Origin: Pseudothioclava arenosa
GTDB lineage: Bacteria > Pseudomonadota > Alphaproteobacteria > Rhodobacterales > Rhodobacteraceae
DNA: 64,000 nt
Reading direction: 5' to 3'
Assembly (NCBI RefSeq): GCF_002358085.1
Contig: NZ_NTJD01000005.1
Location: 124,001 to 188,000, forward strand
Shown: piece after piece, positions 1 through 8,945 of the stretch
Layout of the letters: every line of letters starts with the position of its first letter
Numbering within the stretch: the stretch's first letter is position 1
Position numbers and translations under genes: made by a program
The notes under the pieces: generated by a model
Told to the model about the DNA's origin: nothing
The model's database searches: none
What the model saw: only the letters and a program-made list of their open reading frames with translations

Positions 1-635
1 TCGAACAACAGGTCAAGCGTGAGCTGCCGCGTCGCATTGGCGAATCCCGCATCAATCGAGATCTGGCCCTTGACCTGATCGGCGCGCAGCGCCTTCAGCC
101 GCATCATCCCTTCGCCATTCGACAGCGCGATCGAGCCCGACAGCGACGCCGTCACCGCCTGCCCGATCACCGGCGCGCCCAGTTTGATCTGCTTGGCCTG
201 AATCCGGCCAACCTCAACCGAGACCGGCAGTTCGGGCAGCGAAAACGGGCTTACTTCGGGGCTGGCTGCCTCAGATCCGGCATTCGGCAGGCGCGGCAGG
301 TCGATTTCATCGGCGGAAAGCTCTCCGATCTGAATCCGCCCCGACAAGAGCGCGCCGCGCTCCCAGGCCATCGCGCCCTTGCGGATCGTGATCCAGACGC
401 CATCCGCATCGGCAATTGTCAGCGTGTCGAATGTCGCGCGCGAGGACAGCGCGCCCTCGAACCCCTCAAGCCGGACCGTGACCGTGTCGCTGGAGAGGTT
501 ATCTTCGATCAGACTGGTCAGGTACGAACGATCCCGCGCCGTTTCCTCGGCACTGACCTCGGGCGTCAGCGCATCCTGCGCGGCAGAAAGCGCCGGCCAG
601 AGAGACAGAACAAGGATCGCCAAGCCGCGCCGCAT
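1..635 (-). CDS. tamB: TamB-like translocation and assembly module inner-membrane protein (partial, N-terminal part)
   Basis: Partial gene that runs off the window's left edge; about 211 residues of its N-terminus are present. TamB spans the periplasm and works with TamA in outer-membrane protein and lipid delivery. The start is an ATG at 635 that overlaps the tamA stop in an ATGA arrangement. It gives the signal-like N-terminus MRRGLAILVLSLWPALSA, followed by beta-rich sequence such as DTLTIADADGVWITIRKG, typical of the AsmA/TamB repeat fold. The call rests mainly on position after tamA and on this fold character. The C-terminal TamB domain is not in view. Confidence 0.8.
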   Translation of the reverse strand, partial: MRRGLAILVLSLWPALSAAQDALTPEVSAEETARDRSYLTSLIEDNLSSDTVTVRLEGFEGALSSRATFDTLTIADADGVWITIRKGAMAWERGALLSGRIQIGELSADEIDLPRLPNAGSEAASPEVSPFSLPELPVSVEVGRIQAKQIKLGAPVIGQAVTASLSGSIALSNGEGMMRLKALRADQVKGQISIDAGFANATRQLTLDLLF

Positions 636-2434
636 CAGAAAGCCTGCCCTATGCCGATGTAGATCTGCGTGCCTTCGCCGGTATCGCCACTGACGGGCTG
701 CGCGATATCGAGCCGGATCGGTCCGATCCCGGTCAGATAGCGCAGGCCGAGACCCGCGCCGGCGTGCCAATCCTCGAAATCGCTGGCGACGCCCGGGTCC
801 GACACGTGGCCCGCGTCATAAAAGGCCACGAGTCCGATCGTCGGCGTGATCCGCGTGCGCAATTCGGTCGAGAAGGCCAGGAATTCGGTGCCACCGGTGC
901 GCAGCGTTCCGCCATCCAGCACATCAACGCCAAGCGACTGATAGGGCTGGCCGCGCACCGTCCCGCCGCCACCCGAGAAGAACAGGTAGTCACGCGGCGT
1001 TTCCGCCAGATCAGAGCCGAAAACCTTGCCGAATTGTAGCCGCCCGGCCAGAGTCAGCCGCTTGGTGTCGCCGAAGGCGCGATAGGCCCGGAAATCGCCC
1101 TTGATCTGCGCCCCCGTGCCGGTATTGTTGAACCCGACGAAGGGCGTCGCGGTCAGCTCTCCGAAATAGCCCGAGGTCGCATCCAGCACCGAGTCGCGGT
1201 TATCCCAGATCAGCCCGACAGGCAGCGCAAGGCTGCTGTAGCGCGTGGTATCGCCGCCCTCATCCTCGACATCCTGCCAGCCATAGCTCAGCGCAGCCGA
1301 CCCCGTCAGGCGCGGGTTGAAGATATGCTCAAGGCCAAAGCCCAACCGCGCGCCGGTGCTGATGTAATCGGCCTCATGTGCGCGATAGATCTCGGCCTCG
1401 ACAAAGGCGGAGGTATCGGCGCCCAGCGTTGCGGGCCGGTCGATCCGCGCCCCGAGGCTGTAATCCATGCCGCCATTTGACCCGCCGATCCCCTCGATGG
1501 CGCCATCCACGCGCAGCCGCGCGCCGCCGCCAAAAAGGTTGCGATGCAGCCAGTAGGCCGACAGATCGAGCCCGTCGAAACTGGCCAGTTCTGCGCCAAA
1601 ACCGAGCCGTCGCAAAGGTGCCTCGGCTACGGTCAGCGTCGCATCAAGCGTGTTTTCAGGTGAAACAGTGTCTGATTCCACCAAAGACACGGCGTTGAAG
1701 ATGCCCGTCCGGCGCAGGCGCTGACGCACCTCGTCCAGATCGTCGGGATCGAACCACTCGCCGGTCGGGAAGCCCGCGATCTTGGCCAGGCGGCGCGGGT
1801 TCATCCGCTCGTAACCGGTCATCTCCATCTGGCCGAACCGCAGCCGTTCACCGGGCGCGATCGTGATCGCGGCATCCAGCAGGCTCTTGCGATGATCGGC
1901 GCTCAGCGCCTGCGTTCCGACGGCGGCCTTGGCGTGGCCGGTCTGCCGCCAGCCCTCGATCCCGGCCGAGACGGCCTCCTGAATGACCGAAACCTGCGCC
2001 ACCGCGCCGGGGCGGAACCCCTCGGGCAGCTTGGTGTGTTTCGCAAGCGGCGCCAGCTCGGCCTTGCCGAAGGTGAAAACCGGACCCGGCTCGACCGAAA
2101 TCTCGACGCTCGACAGGGTCTCGGGCGCGTCCAGAAGCGCAATCGTCGCCGCCTCACGCCCGTTCAGCCGCAGCGAAATCCGCCCGCCATAATAGCCCGC
2201 ATCATAGAGCGTCGCGAGAAGGCGCGAATAATCCGCCAGAGCGGCCGCCAAAAGCTCTTGCGTGGTGGTTTCGGGGTTGTCGGCGGCGGTCACCGTGACC
2301 GAGTTCTGCCGCAGTGCCGCGCGCAAATCGTCAGGCGCGCCCGGTGTGGAAAACTGCAGGTCAAGGGCCATCACTGCCGAGGCGCTGCCCAGTGCCAGCA
2401 CCAACCCCATAACCGCTTTCGCAGAAACACTCAC
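635..2434 (-). CDS. tamA: TamA-like outer-membrane beta-barrel (Omp85 family) protein
   Basis: Outer-membrane component of the translocation and assembly module. N-terminal POTRA-like repeats occupy roughly the first 270 residues, and an Omp85 surface-antigen barrel fills the rest. The barrel includes the VRGQPYQSLG segment, matching the conserved VRG(F/Y) motif, and ends IGIGQAF with the terminal aromatic typical of barrels. I favour a GTG start at 2434, which follows a GGGGGG run and gives a clean signal peptide ending near SASAVMA. An ATG at 2494 would add 20 residues with no Shine-Dalgarno. tamB follows directly with an ATGA overlap. Confidence 0.9.
   Translation of the reverse strand: MSVSAKAVMGLVLALGSASAVMALDLQFSTPGAPDDLRAALRQNSVTVTAADNPETTTQELLAAALADYSRLLATLYDAGYYGGRISLRLNGREAATIALLDAPETLSSVEISVEPGPVFTFGKAELAPLAKHTKLPEGFRPGAVAQVSVIQEAVSAGIEGWRQTGHAKAAVGTQALSADHRKSLLDAAITIAPGERLRFGQMEMTGYERMNPRRLAKIAGFPTGEWFDPDDLDEVRQRLRRTGIFNAVSLVESDTVSPENTLDATLTVAEAPLRRLGFGAELASFDGLDLSAYWLHRNLFGGGARLRVDGAIEGIGGSNGGMDYSLGARIDRPATLGADTSAFVEAEIYRAHEADYISTGARLGFGLEHIFNPRLTGSAALSYGWQDVEDEGGDTTRYSSLALPVGLIWDNRDSVLDATSGYFGELTATPFVGFNNTGTGAQIKGDFRAYRAFGDTKRLTLAGRLQFGKVFGSDLAETPRDYLFFSGGGGTVRGQPYQSLGVDVLDGGTLRTGGTEFLAFSTELRTRITPTIGLVAFYDAGHVSDPGVASDFEDWHAGAGLGLRYLTGIGPIRLDIAQPVSGDTGEGTQIYIGIGQAF
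1658..1682. repeat. Dispersed AG-N3-CT palindrome inside tamA
   Basis: Left arm AGGTGAAACAG, spacer TGT, right arm CTGATTCCACC. It is a moderate match to the recurring imperfect palindrome described in the findings. It encodes part of the ESDTVSPEN stretch between the POTRA and barrel regions. Confidence 0.5.
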
Positions 2435-2543
2435 GACACACCCCCCGGTTCGGCGCCAGAATCGCATTCGCGCGCCCGGAACGCCAGTGTTCATCGCCGT
2501 GATTTTCGGTCCGCTGCGCGGGATCGGCGAAAAAGTGATCGCT

Positions 2544-3071
2544 CTAGCGGATCATCGCCCCAAAGATCCGGTCCATGTGCTTCGACAGATAGATCGCGAG
2601 CCATTTTGAAAAGCGTTCGGGGTGGCGCTGAACCTCGGCGGCAAGGTCATAAAGCCCGACCCAGCGAATCTCCGAAACCTCGGCGGGGTCGGGCTCGATC
2701 GTCATGCCGGCGCGGGCATAGGCCAGATAAACATCGACGACCTCGTGCTCGATCAGCCCGTTATCGACCTCGGCGCGGTATTCAAGCCGGTCCGCATGCG
2801 CCGGATACAACCCGCGAATGCCCAGCTCTTCGCGCAGCCGCCGCACCGCGCAATCCTCGGCCCGCTCGCCCCATTTCGGATGGGTACAGCAGGTGTTCGA
2901 CCACAACCCTCCCGAGTGGTATTTGCCGCCCGCACGCTTCTGGATCAGGATCCGGTCCCGATCCACGACAAAGATCGACACCGCCTTGTGGCGGAGCCCA
3001 AGCCGATGGGCTTCAAGTTTCTCGACGGGGCGCAATTCCCCTTCGACCCAGGCAGGGATGATGTCATTCAT
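2544..3071 (-). CDS. idi: Isopentenyl-diphosphate delta-isomerase, type 1
   Basis: Converts isopentenyl diphosphate to dimethylallyl diphosphate for isoprenoid, quinone and carotenoid synthesis. It is a Nudix-fold enzyme of about 175 residues. The diagnostic WSNTCCTHPKWGE segment holds the catalytic cysteine, and RRLREELGI is the Nudix-box helix. The start at 3071 (MNDIIPAWVEG) fits the usual family length. An ATG at 3092 would add seven residues and has a slightly better AGGGCGG upstream. It sits alone between tamA and secB on the same strand. Identification is firm; only the start is uncertain. Confidence 0.93.
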   Translation of the reverse strand: MNDIIPAWVEGELRPVEKLEAHRLGLRHKAVSIFVVDRDRILIQKRAGGKYHSGGLWSNTCCTHPKWGERAEDCAVRRLREELGIRGLYPAHADRLEYRAEVDNGLIEHEVVDVYLAYARAGMTIEPDPAEVSEIRWVGLYDLAAEVQRHPERFSKWLAIYLSKHMDRIFGAMIR

Positions 3072-3178
3072 ATGGTCACGGCCCAAACGCATAACGCCGC
3101 CCTAGGATATACCCTGAGGCGGCGTTGTCATCCGGTCAGCTTGTCTCTGGGGCAGCTTGACGCGCCCCGGGGCCGAAA

Positions 3179-3676
3179 TCAGGACTTGACGGCCTCGGCC
3201 GCCTGCTGCTCGGCGCGGCGGGTCAGCTCGGCGCGATAGAGCGCGACGAAGTCCACCATGTCGAGGTTGAAGGGCGGGAAACCGCCGTCGCGGGTCACAT
3301 CCGACACGATGCGGCGCACGAAGGGGAACAGCTGGCGCGGGCATTCGATCAGCAGGAAGGGGTGCATCTGGTCTTCCGGCACGCCTTCGACGTGGAAGAT
3401 GCCGCCGTAATCCAGCTCAAGCAGGTAAAGCGGCGTGTTCGTCGCCTTGTTGTTCGCGGTGATCTTGAACTTGGTCAGAACCTCATACTGGTTCTCGGCA
3501 GGGCGCTTGCGCGCATCGAGGCTGACCTGAACAGCCATCTCGGGCTGCACTTCACCAGCTTGCAGGCCCTTTTGCGCAACCGCATTCTCGAAGGACATGT
3601 CGCGCACGTATTGCGCGAGGATCTTCATGGTCAGCTGCGGCTGGGCAGCGGCGGCGCCGTTATTCGCTTCGGTCAT
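3179..3676 (-). CDS. secB: Protein-export chaperone SecB
   Basis: Cytosolic tetrameric chaperone that keeps preproteins unfolded and hands them to SecA. The 165-residue product shows the SecB core: YVRDMSFENA, LDYGGIFHVEG, and LLIECPRQLFPFVRRIVSDVTRDGGFPP. The start is set by GGAG eight bases upstream of the ATG at 3676 (MTEANNG). A TTG at 3688 lies within that Shine-Dalgarno and is unlikely to be used. The tail, rich in alanine, glutamate and glutamine, is typical of alphaproteobacterial SecB. Confidence 0.95.
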   Translation of the reverse strand: MTEANNGAAAAQPQLTMKILAQYVRDMSFENAVAQKGLQAGEVQPEMAVQVSLDARKRPAENQYEVLTKFKITANNKATNTPLYLLELDYGGIFHVEGVPEDQMHPFLLIECPRQLFPFVRRIVSDVTRDGGFPPFNLDMVDFVALYRAELTRRAEQQAAEAVKS

Positions 3677-3728
3677 GGCTGTCTCCAAAATTTCGTTGCG
3701 CAGGGTTTAGCACCCCGTGCCCCGCGCC

Positions 3729-4235
3729 TCAATGGCGAGTCCAGCCCGAATCTCCAGGCCGCGAGGGCGGAATATCGTCGATTTCCTCGGCGTCGATGAT
3801 GTCGGGCGCACGCGGATCGCGCCAATCCTGCTCGGGCCAGTCCTGCGCGGCGCCACGGATCGTGCTGCCGCCCATCGAAAAGCTCTGAACCTTCACCCGT
3901 TTGGAAATGTAGCTCAGCACCAGATCGCGGAATTTCGGGATCAGGAGCGCAATCCCCAGCCCGTCGGTAAAGAACCCCGGCGTCAGCAAAAGCGCGCCGG
4001 CAAACAGGATCATCGCGCCATGCGCCAGCGGCCGGCCCGGATCGCTCATTTCGTCGAGCGAGCGGCGCAGGTCCTGCATCGCCGCAGCCCCCTGCGAGCG
4101 CATCAGCGTCATCCCCACCGCCGCCGTCAGCAGCACAAGCCCCAAGGTCGGCCAGAGCCCGATCAGCCCGCCAACCTGAATGAACAGCCCGATCTCAATC
4201 AACGGAACGAGCGCGAAGGCCAGAAACAACCACAT
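3729..4235 (-). CDS. fxsA: FxsA family membrane protein
   Basis: Small cytoplasmic-membrane protein of 168 residues. It opens with MWLFLAFALVPLIEIGLF, carrying the conserved PxxE of FxsA, and then has hydrophobic segments VGGLIGLWPTLGLVLLTAA and MILFAGALLLTPGFFTDGLG. The LLTPGFFTD motif is diagnostic. The family was named for suppression of F-exclusion of phage T7; its normal role is unclear. The acidic C-terminal tail (DIIDAEEIDDIP) is soluble. The ATG at 4235 is chosen because the family starts at this residue; the longer open frame crosses the divergent promoter region. It diverges from the tim44-like gene. Confidence 0.88.
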   Translation of the reverse strand: MWLFLAFALVPLIEIGLFIQVGGLIGLWPTLGLVLLTAAVGMTLMRSQGAAAMQDLRRSLDEMSDPGRPLAHGAMILFAGALLLTPGFFTDGLGIALLIPKFRDLVLSYISKRVKVQSFSMGGSTIRGAAQDWPEQDWRDPRAPDIIDAEEIDDIPPSRPGDSGWTRH

Positions 4236-4349
4236 TGCCGTGTTTTCACCTGCTTTTGCATTTGCTTGGGGCTGGTAGACTTGAAACTGCCCCTGCCCTA
4301 CATAGGTGGAGACTAGCAAAATACCAACCGCCTCCGGGAAAGGAGCCGC

Positions 4350-5009
4350 ATGTCCAGCGCCGTGATCCAGCTGATTGTCCTTGCCGCGATTGCGATTTTC
4401 CTCGTGTTGCGGCTCAAGAATGTTCTGGGCACCCGGGAAGGGTTCGAAAAGCCCATCGTTCCCGAAGATCAACCCGAACCCAGCGCCCGCAAGCGCTTTG
4501 AGGTGATCGAGGGCGAGAAGGACCACGACATCATCGACAACGTCCCCGAAGGCTCCGACGCCGCGCGGGCGCTGGCGGCAATGAAGCGCATTGAACCCTC
4601 GTTCCACGTGACGGAGTTCCTGAGCGGGGCGCGCGGCGCCTATGAAATGATCGTGATGGCCTTCGAGACCGGCAAGCTCGACACGGTGCGCCCGTTCCTT
4701 GCACCCGATGTGGCCGATGCCTTCGAGGCGGCGGTTAATGCCCGCACCGAGCAGGGGCTTGAGGTGCAGGCCGAATTCCTCGGACTGCGCGAGCTTGTGC
4801 TGCAGGAGGCCGAGCTTGACCCGGCGACCGGCGAGGCGGAAATCACCGTGCGCTTCGGCGGCGAACTGATCTCGGTCGCGCGCGATGCCAATGGCAACGT
4901 GGTCGAAGGCGACCCGAAAACGCCGCGCAAACAGCGCGACATCTGGACCTTCGCCCGCAAGATGGGCAGCGCGGACCCGAACTGGCAGCTCGTCGCAACG
5001 GGCGGCTGA
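4350..5009 (+). CDS. Tim44/TimA-like membrane-anchored protein
   Basis: 219-residue protein with one N-terminal membrane segment (VIQLIVLAAIAIFLVLRL) and a C-terminal Tim44-like domain. That domain includes FLSGARGAYEMIVMAFETGKL, FLAPDVADAF and the closing WTFARKMGS. Alphaproteobacterial Tim44-like proteins are relatives of mitochondrial Tim44 and are thought to act at the inner membrane in protein transport; that role is inferred here. A GGAAAGGAGCC Shine-Dalgarno stretch precedes the ATG. mltA follows after only four bases and then smr overlaps, so the three genes probably form one operon. Confidence 0.88.
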   Translation: MSSAVIQLIVLAAIAIFLVLRLKNVLGTREGFEKPIVPEDQPEPSARKRFEVIEGEKDHDIIDNVPEGSDAARALAAMKRIEPSFHVTEFLSGARGAYEMIVMAFETGKLDTVRPFLAPDVADAFEAAVNARTEQGLEVQAEFLGLRELVLQEAELDPATGEAEITVRFGGELISVARDANGNVVEGDPKTPRKQRDIWTFARKMGSADPNWQLVATGG

Positions 5010-5013
5010 CCCG

Positions 5014-5901
5014 ATGCGCCGCCTGCCCTGGACAGAAATCGAAGGCTGGGAAAATGACGATCACGCCGCCGCTCTGGCGGCGTTTCGCGTCACGGCCGAT
5101 CTGTTCGGGATCGCGGTCGAGGATGGGGCCGATCCGCGCGACTTCTTCGAGGCACATTTCGAGCCCGTCGAGCTTTGTGCGTCTGAGGCCCATTTCACCG
5201 GCTATTACGAACCTGAAGTCCCCGGCGCACTAGCCCCCTCGGACCGGTTTGCGCATGCGCTTTATGCATTTCCGGCTGGTATAGAGCCTGAAACGCCCTG
5301 GTTCACTCGTGCCGAGATCGTTGCTGGCGACAAGCTCGCGGGGCTGGAACTGGTTTACCTCGAAAGCGCGATCGAGGCGTTTCTGGCGCAGGTGCAGGGC
5401 TCGATCCGGGTGCGGCTCGAGGATGGCACGAGCCTGCGGCTGGGCTTTGCGGGCAAGAACGGCCACCCCTATCGCTCAATCGGCAAGGAACTGGTCGCGC
5501 GCGGCGTCGCCCCCGCCGCCGAGATGACGCCCGAGGTGATCCGCGACTGGTGTGCGCATCACCCCGAGGCGGTGCAGGATTTGCTCAATACCAACCCGTC
5601 CTTCGTGTTCTTCCGCCCACTCGACCTGCCCGAAGAGGCCGGTCCGATTGGCGCGATGGGTCGCTCGGTCACACCCGGGCGCAGTCTGGCCGTCGACCCC
5701 GAGATCGTGCCGCTGGGCAGCCCGGCCTGGATCGCCGCGCCCTCGATCGGCGCGCGATTGGTGGTGGCGCAAGATATCGGCTCGGCGATCCGCGGGCTTG
5801 GCCGGGGTGATCTATTCCTCGGCTCGGGGCCCGAAGCCGGGCGGGCCGCCGGCGCGCTGAATGAACGCGGACGCATGATCGTGCTGCGGAGGCGCCCATG
5901 A
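5014..5901 (+). CDS. mltA: MltA-type lytic murein transglycosylase
   Basis: 295-residue enzyme expected to cleave peptidoglycan to 1,6-anhydromuropeptides. Family blocks seen are FTGYYEPEVPG, GKNGHPYRSIGKELV, NPSFVFFRP, and the C-terminal 3D domain GRSLAVDPEIVPLGSPAWI. AQDIGSAIRGLGRGDLFLG carries the catalytic aspartate of the AQD motif. The start at 5014 follows the tim44-like stop by four bases. No signal peptide or lipobox is visible at this start, and the longer in-frame start at 4885 does not supply one; see findings. smr begins inside its last codons. Confidence 0.88.
   Translation: MRRLPWTEIEGWENDDHAAALAAFRVTADLFGIAVEDGADPRDFFEAHFEPVELCASEAHFTGYYEPEVPGALAPSDRFAHALYAFPAGIEPETPWFTRAEIVAGDKLAGLELVYLESAIEAFLAQVQGSIRVRLEDGTSLRLGFAGKNGHPYRSIGKELVARGVAPAAEMTPEVIRDWCAHHPEAVQDLLNTNPSFVFFRPLDLPEEAGPIGAMGRSVTPGRSLAVDPEIVPLGSPAWIAAPSIGARLVVAQDIGSAIRGLGRGDLFLGSGPEAGRAAGALNERGRMIVLRRRP
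5274..5298. repeat. Dispersed AG-N3-CT palindrome inside mltA
   Basis: Left arm GGCTGGTATAG, spacer AGC, right arm CTGAAACGCCC. It encodes AGIEPETP and includes a rare-looking ATA codon. Confidence 0.45.
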
Positions 5902-6500
5902 GCCGTCGCCGCAAGCTATCCCCTGAAGAGCGCGATCTATGGACCAAGGTCGCCTCGACCACCCGCGCGCTTCGCCCCGACAGGCCCATTTCAGGCGAAA
6001 CAGAGCCTGAATCGAGCCTGCACGACCGCCTTCCGCCACCCAAGAAACCGCGCCCTGACGTGCGCGATTTCCGTATCGGGCAATCCACGCCGGATTACGC
6101 GTTCCGCCATGACCTCGCGCCCTCGATCGCCGAGGGGCTCGCGCGTCAGCCGATCCAGATGGACCGCAAGGCCTATCGCAACATGACCCGCGGCAAGCTT
6201 GAACCCGAGGCACGGATCGACCTGCACGGGATGACGCTGGCACAGGCGCATCCGGCGCTCACCCGCTTCATCCTGGGCGCCGAAGGGCGTGGCGCGCGGC
6301 TGGTTCTGGTGATTACCGGCAAAGGCAAGATGGGCCTCGACGAAGGCCCGATCCCGCAGCGTCAGGGTGTCTTGCGCCATCAGGTGCCGCATTGGCTGCA
6401 ACTGCCGCCGCTTGGCGCGGTGGTGTTGCAGGTCACGCCCGCGCATCTGCGCCATGGCGGCTCGGGCGCCTATTACGTCTATCTGCGCCGCCGGGGTTAA
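5898..6500 (+). CDS. Smr domain protein (putative endonuclease)
   Basis: 200-residue protein with a basic, probably disordered N-terminal third and a C-terminal Smr domain. The domain shows the DLHGMT signature, LVLVITGKGK, and the closing HLRHGGSGAYYVYLRR. Small-MutS-related domains are nucleic-acid endonucleases implicated in recombination, repair and ribosome rescue. The substrate of this protein is unknown. It overlaps the mltA stop by four bases (ATGA) and is the last gene of the tim44-like/mltA/smr operon. The gene converges with the hydrolase at 6497. Confidence 0.85.
   Translation: MSRRRKLSPEERDLWTKVASTTRALRPDRPISGETEPESSLHDRLPPPKKPRPDVRDFRIGQSTPDYAFRHDLAPSIAEGLARQPIQMDRKAYRNMTRGKLEPEARIDLHGMTLAQAHPALTRFILGAEGRGARLVLVITGKGKMGLDEGPIPQRQGVLRHQVPHWLQLPPLGAVVLQVTPAHLRHGGSGAYYVYLRRRG
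5993..6017. repeat. Dispersed AG-N3-CT palindrome inside smr
   Basis: Left arm AGGCGAAACAG, spacer AGC, right arm CTGAATCGAGC. It encodes SGETEPESS in the low-conservation N-terminal part of the protein. Confidence 0.5.
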
Positions 6501-7582
6501 CCGCCCAGCGGCCGCAGGATGATATGCGTGGTGTTCTGCACGGTGATGATCATCGCCGAGGTCAGATCCTGATGCCCATCCTGCTCGGCCTCCAGCACCG
6601 CCGCGACGCGCCCCGTCGCCTGCAGGAGTTTGATCAGCGCCGGCGATTCCCCGATGTTGAAATGCCCGTCACCGGTGTTGAACGCCGCCGTGTCGATCAC
6701 CGTGAGCTTGAGGTCGGCCAGCTTCGTCACATCCTCCACCAACCCCAATCGAGCCTTTTCACGCGATATCAGGGTCGAAAGTCGCAGCGCCATGTCCTTT
6801 TTCGAGGTGAACAGGATGAAAGGCTGCGGCAGCGGCTGCACCTTTTGTGCCTGCGCGCGGAACAGGTCGATGTCGATATCGGGCGAGACCAGAACCACCC
6901 CCGAAATCCGGTTCATCAACGCATCCTGCCCCGAGATCCGGATCTGGCGCAGCGTTTCCATGGTCAGCGCCGAGCCCATCGAATGCGCGACGATGGTGAT
7001 CTTGCGCGCGCCAGCCCGCTGCAGGCTTTGCAGCAGCTCTTCGAACCCGTCGCGCGCGAACAGCGCGGAATCGCGGTCATAGGCATAGCCCATCACATGC
7101 GCCTGCGAGGGCCAGGAGTAATGCACGAGCACGCCGGGCAGCGCGAAATCCTCGCCCAATTGCGCCACGCGATAGAGCCCCTCGGCGAAGTTCACGTTGT
7201 AGCCATGAACGAAGACGATCGCTTCGTTCCCGTTACGCGCCAAGGCCGTCGACAGATCGGCATCGAACGCCCCGCGCGCCGCGTAGCTTTGGCGCTCGGC
7301 CAGCAGGAAATCGTGCTTGGGGTCGGGTTTGCTGTGGATCGTCGGATAGGCGATATCGCCCGTCTCGCGTTCCGGCGGCACCGCGATCTTGAACCGCAAG
7401 AGATGTAGTTTCTCACTGCGGCTGTCGCCATACTCGGCGCCAGTGATCCGATCAGGGCCGCGGGTCGTGCCGACGAACACCTCGCGGGTCTCCGCCGCGG
7501 GGCCATCAAGCATCGCCAATTCGCCGCGCGGTGCGCAGGCGGCCAGCGTCAGGATCGCGACAAGACAGATTCGCCGAAGCAC
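6497..7582 (-). CDS. Lipoprotein alpha/beta hydrolase (DUF900 family)
   Basis: Predicted serine esterase of about 361 residues. It has a lipoprotein signal (LVAILTLAACAPRG, with the lipobox cysteine) and an alpha/beta-hydrolase core. Core motifs are IVFVHGYNVNFAEG, HYSWPSQA and the nucleophile elbow AHSMGSALT. Later GDGHFNIGESPAL probably supplies the histidine. The DUF900 assignment rests on these motifs; the substrate is unknown. A GTG at 7582 follows AGGGGG and starts directly at the signal peptide. The ATG at 7612 has no Shine-Dalgarno. It ends four bases inside the converging smr gene. Confidence 0.85.
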   Translation of the reverse strand: MLRRICLVAILTLAACAPRGELAMLDGPAAETREVFVGTTRGPDRITGAEYGDSRSEKLHLLRFKIAVPPERETGDIAYPTIHSKPDPKHDFLLAERQSYAARGAFDADLSTALARNGNEAIVFVHGYNVNFAEGLYRVAQLGEDFALPGVLVHYSWPSQAHVMGYAYDRDSALFARDGFEELLQSLQRAGARKITIVAHSMGSALTMETLRQIRISGQDALMNRISGVVLVSPDIDIDLFRAQAQKVQPLPQPFILFTSKKDMALRLSTLISREKARLGLVEDVTKLADLKLTVIDTAAFNTGDGHFNIGESPALIKLLQATGRVAAVLEAEQDGHQDLTSAMIITVQNTTHIILRPLGG

Positions 7583-7643
7583 CGGGAGCCCCCTTTTTGG
7601 TGCTTCGAGCATAGCAAATCCGGCGCCCGGTTCCAGCGCCGCG

Positions 7644-8945
7644 CTAAAGCACGTAGCGGCTCAGGTCGGCGGATTTCGACAACTCGCCCAGGCGCTCCTC
7701 GACATAGCCCGCGTTCACCGTCACGCTCTCGCCGAAACGGTCCGGCGCGGTGAAGGACAGCTCCTCGAACACGCGTTCCAGCACGGTATAGAGCCTGCGC
7801 GCGCCGATATTCTCGACCGAGCGGTTCACCTCGGCCGCGATCCGCGCGAGCGCCGCGATCCCGTCTTCGGTGAAGGTGACGGCGACATCCTCGGTCTCCA
7901 TCAGCGCCCTGTATTGCAGGGTCAGCGCGTTGTCGGTCTCGGTCAGGATGCGGGCGAAATCCTCTTCGGTCAGCGCCTGCAGCTCGACCCGGATCGGCAG
8001 GCGGCCCTGCAGTTCGGGCAAAAGGTCCGACGGCTTCGCGATGTGGAACGCCCCCGAGGCGATGAACAGGATATGGTCGGTTTTCACCGGCCCATATTTC
8101 GTCGAGACCGTCGTGCCCTCGATCAGCGGCAGGAGATCGCGCTGCACGCCTTCGCGCGAGACATCGGCGCCACGCGTTTCGGCGCGAGCGGCGACCTTGT
8201 CGATCTCGTCGATGAAGACGATGCCAGATTCCTGCACAGCCTCAAGCGCCGCGGCCTTCACCGCCTCGTCATCCAAAAGCTTGTCGGCCTCTTCCGAGAT
8301 CAGCACCTCGTAGCTTTCGGCCACGGTCATCTTGCGGCGGCTCTTGCGCCCGCCAAAGGCCTTGAACAGCTCTTCGAGGCCCTGGATCTGCATCTCCATG
8401 CCCGGACCACCCATGCCCGCCATCGGGCCGGGGCCGGACGGCTCGGCAACCTCAACCTCGATCACCTTGTCATCAAGCTCGCCCGCCTTGAGCTTGGCGC
8501 GGAACATCTCGCGCGTGGCTTCGCGCGCATCCGACCCGGCGATCGCCTCGACGACACGGTCTTCGGCAGCACGATGGGCGCGCGCCTTCACCGCCTCGCG
8601 CATCCGTTCGCGGGTTTCGATCATGGCGGCATCGGTCAGGTCGCGGATGATCTGTTCGACATCGCGCCCGACATAGCCCACTTCGGTGAATTTCGTCGCC
8701 TCGACCTTGATGAAGGGCGCCTTGGCGAGCTTGGCCAGACGGCGCGAGATTTCGGTCTTGCCGACGCCGGTCGGGCCGATCATCAGGATATTCTTGGGGT
8801 AAACCTCGTCGCGCAGCGCGTCGGGCAGCTGCTTGCGCCGCCAGCGGTTGCGCAGCGCCACGGCCACGGCGCGCTTGGCGTCCTTCTGGCCGATGATGAA
8901 GCGGTCGAGTTCCGAGACGATCTCGCGCGGGGTGAGGTTGGTCAT
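7644..8945 (-). CDS. hslU: HslU, ATPase subunit of the HslUV protease
   Basis: AAA+ unfoldase of 433 residues, the usual length. It opens with [40 protein letters not shown] is Walker A and [11 protein letters not shown] is Walker B. The I-domain insertion includes a glycine- and methionine-rich stretch ([15 protein letters not shown]). It ends SADLSRYVL; the C-terminal tail of HslU docks into HslV. It overlaps the end of hslV in an ATGA arrangement, so the two subunits are translationally coupled. Confidence 0.97.
   Translation of the reverse strand: MTNLTPREIVSELDRFIIGQKDAKRAVAVALRNRWRRKQLPDALRDEVYPKNILMIGPTGVGKTEISRRLAKLAKAPFIKVEATKFTEVGYVGRDVEQIIRDLTDAAMIETRERMREAVKARAHRAAEDRVVEAIAGSDAREATREMFRAKLKAGELDDKVIEVEVAEPSGPGPMAGMGGPGMEMQIQGLEELFKAFGGRKSRRKMTVAESYEVLISEEADKLLDDEAVKAAALEAVQESGIVFIDEIDKVAARAETRGADVSREGVQRDLLPLIEGTTVSTKYGPVKTDHILFIASGAFHIAKPSDLLPELQGRLPIRVELQALTEEDFARILTETDNALTLQYRALMETEDVAVTFTEDGIAALARIAAEVNRSVENIGARRLYTVLERVFEELSFTAPDRFGESVTVNAGYVEERLGELSKSADLSRYVL

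Noticed and set aside
1892-3061. 389-residue open frame on plus across tamA and idi
   Set aside because: It is antisense to two well-supported genes, is arginine- and proline-rich throughout, and has no recognisable motif: a shadow of codon bias.
7789-7808. GGTATAGAGCCTG in hslU as a further dispersed palindrome
   Set aside because: Only the left half and core match; the right arm is GC-rich and does not pair.
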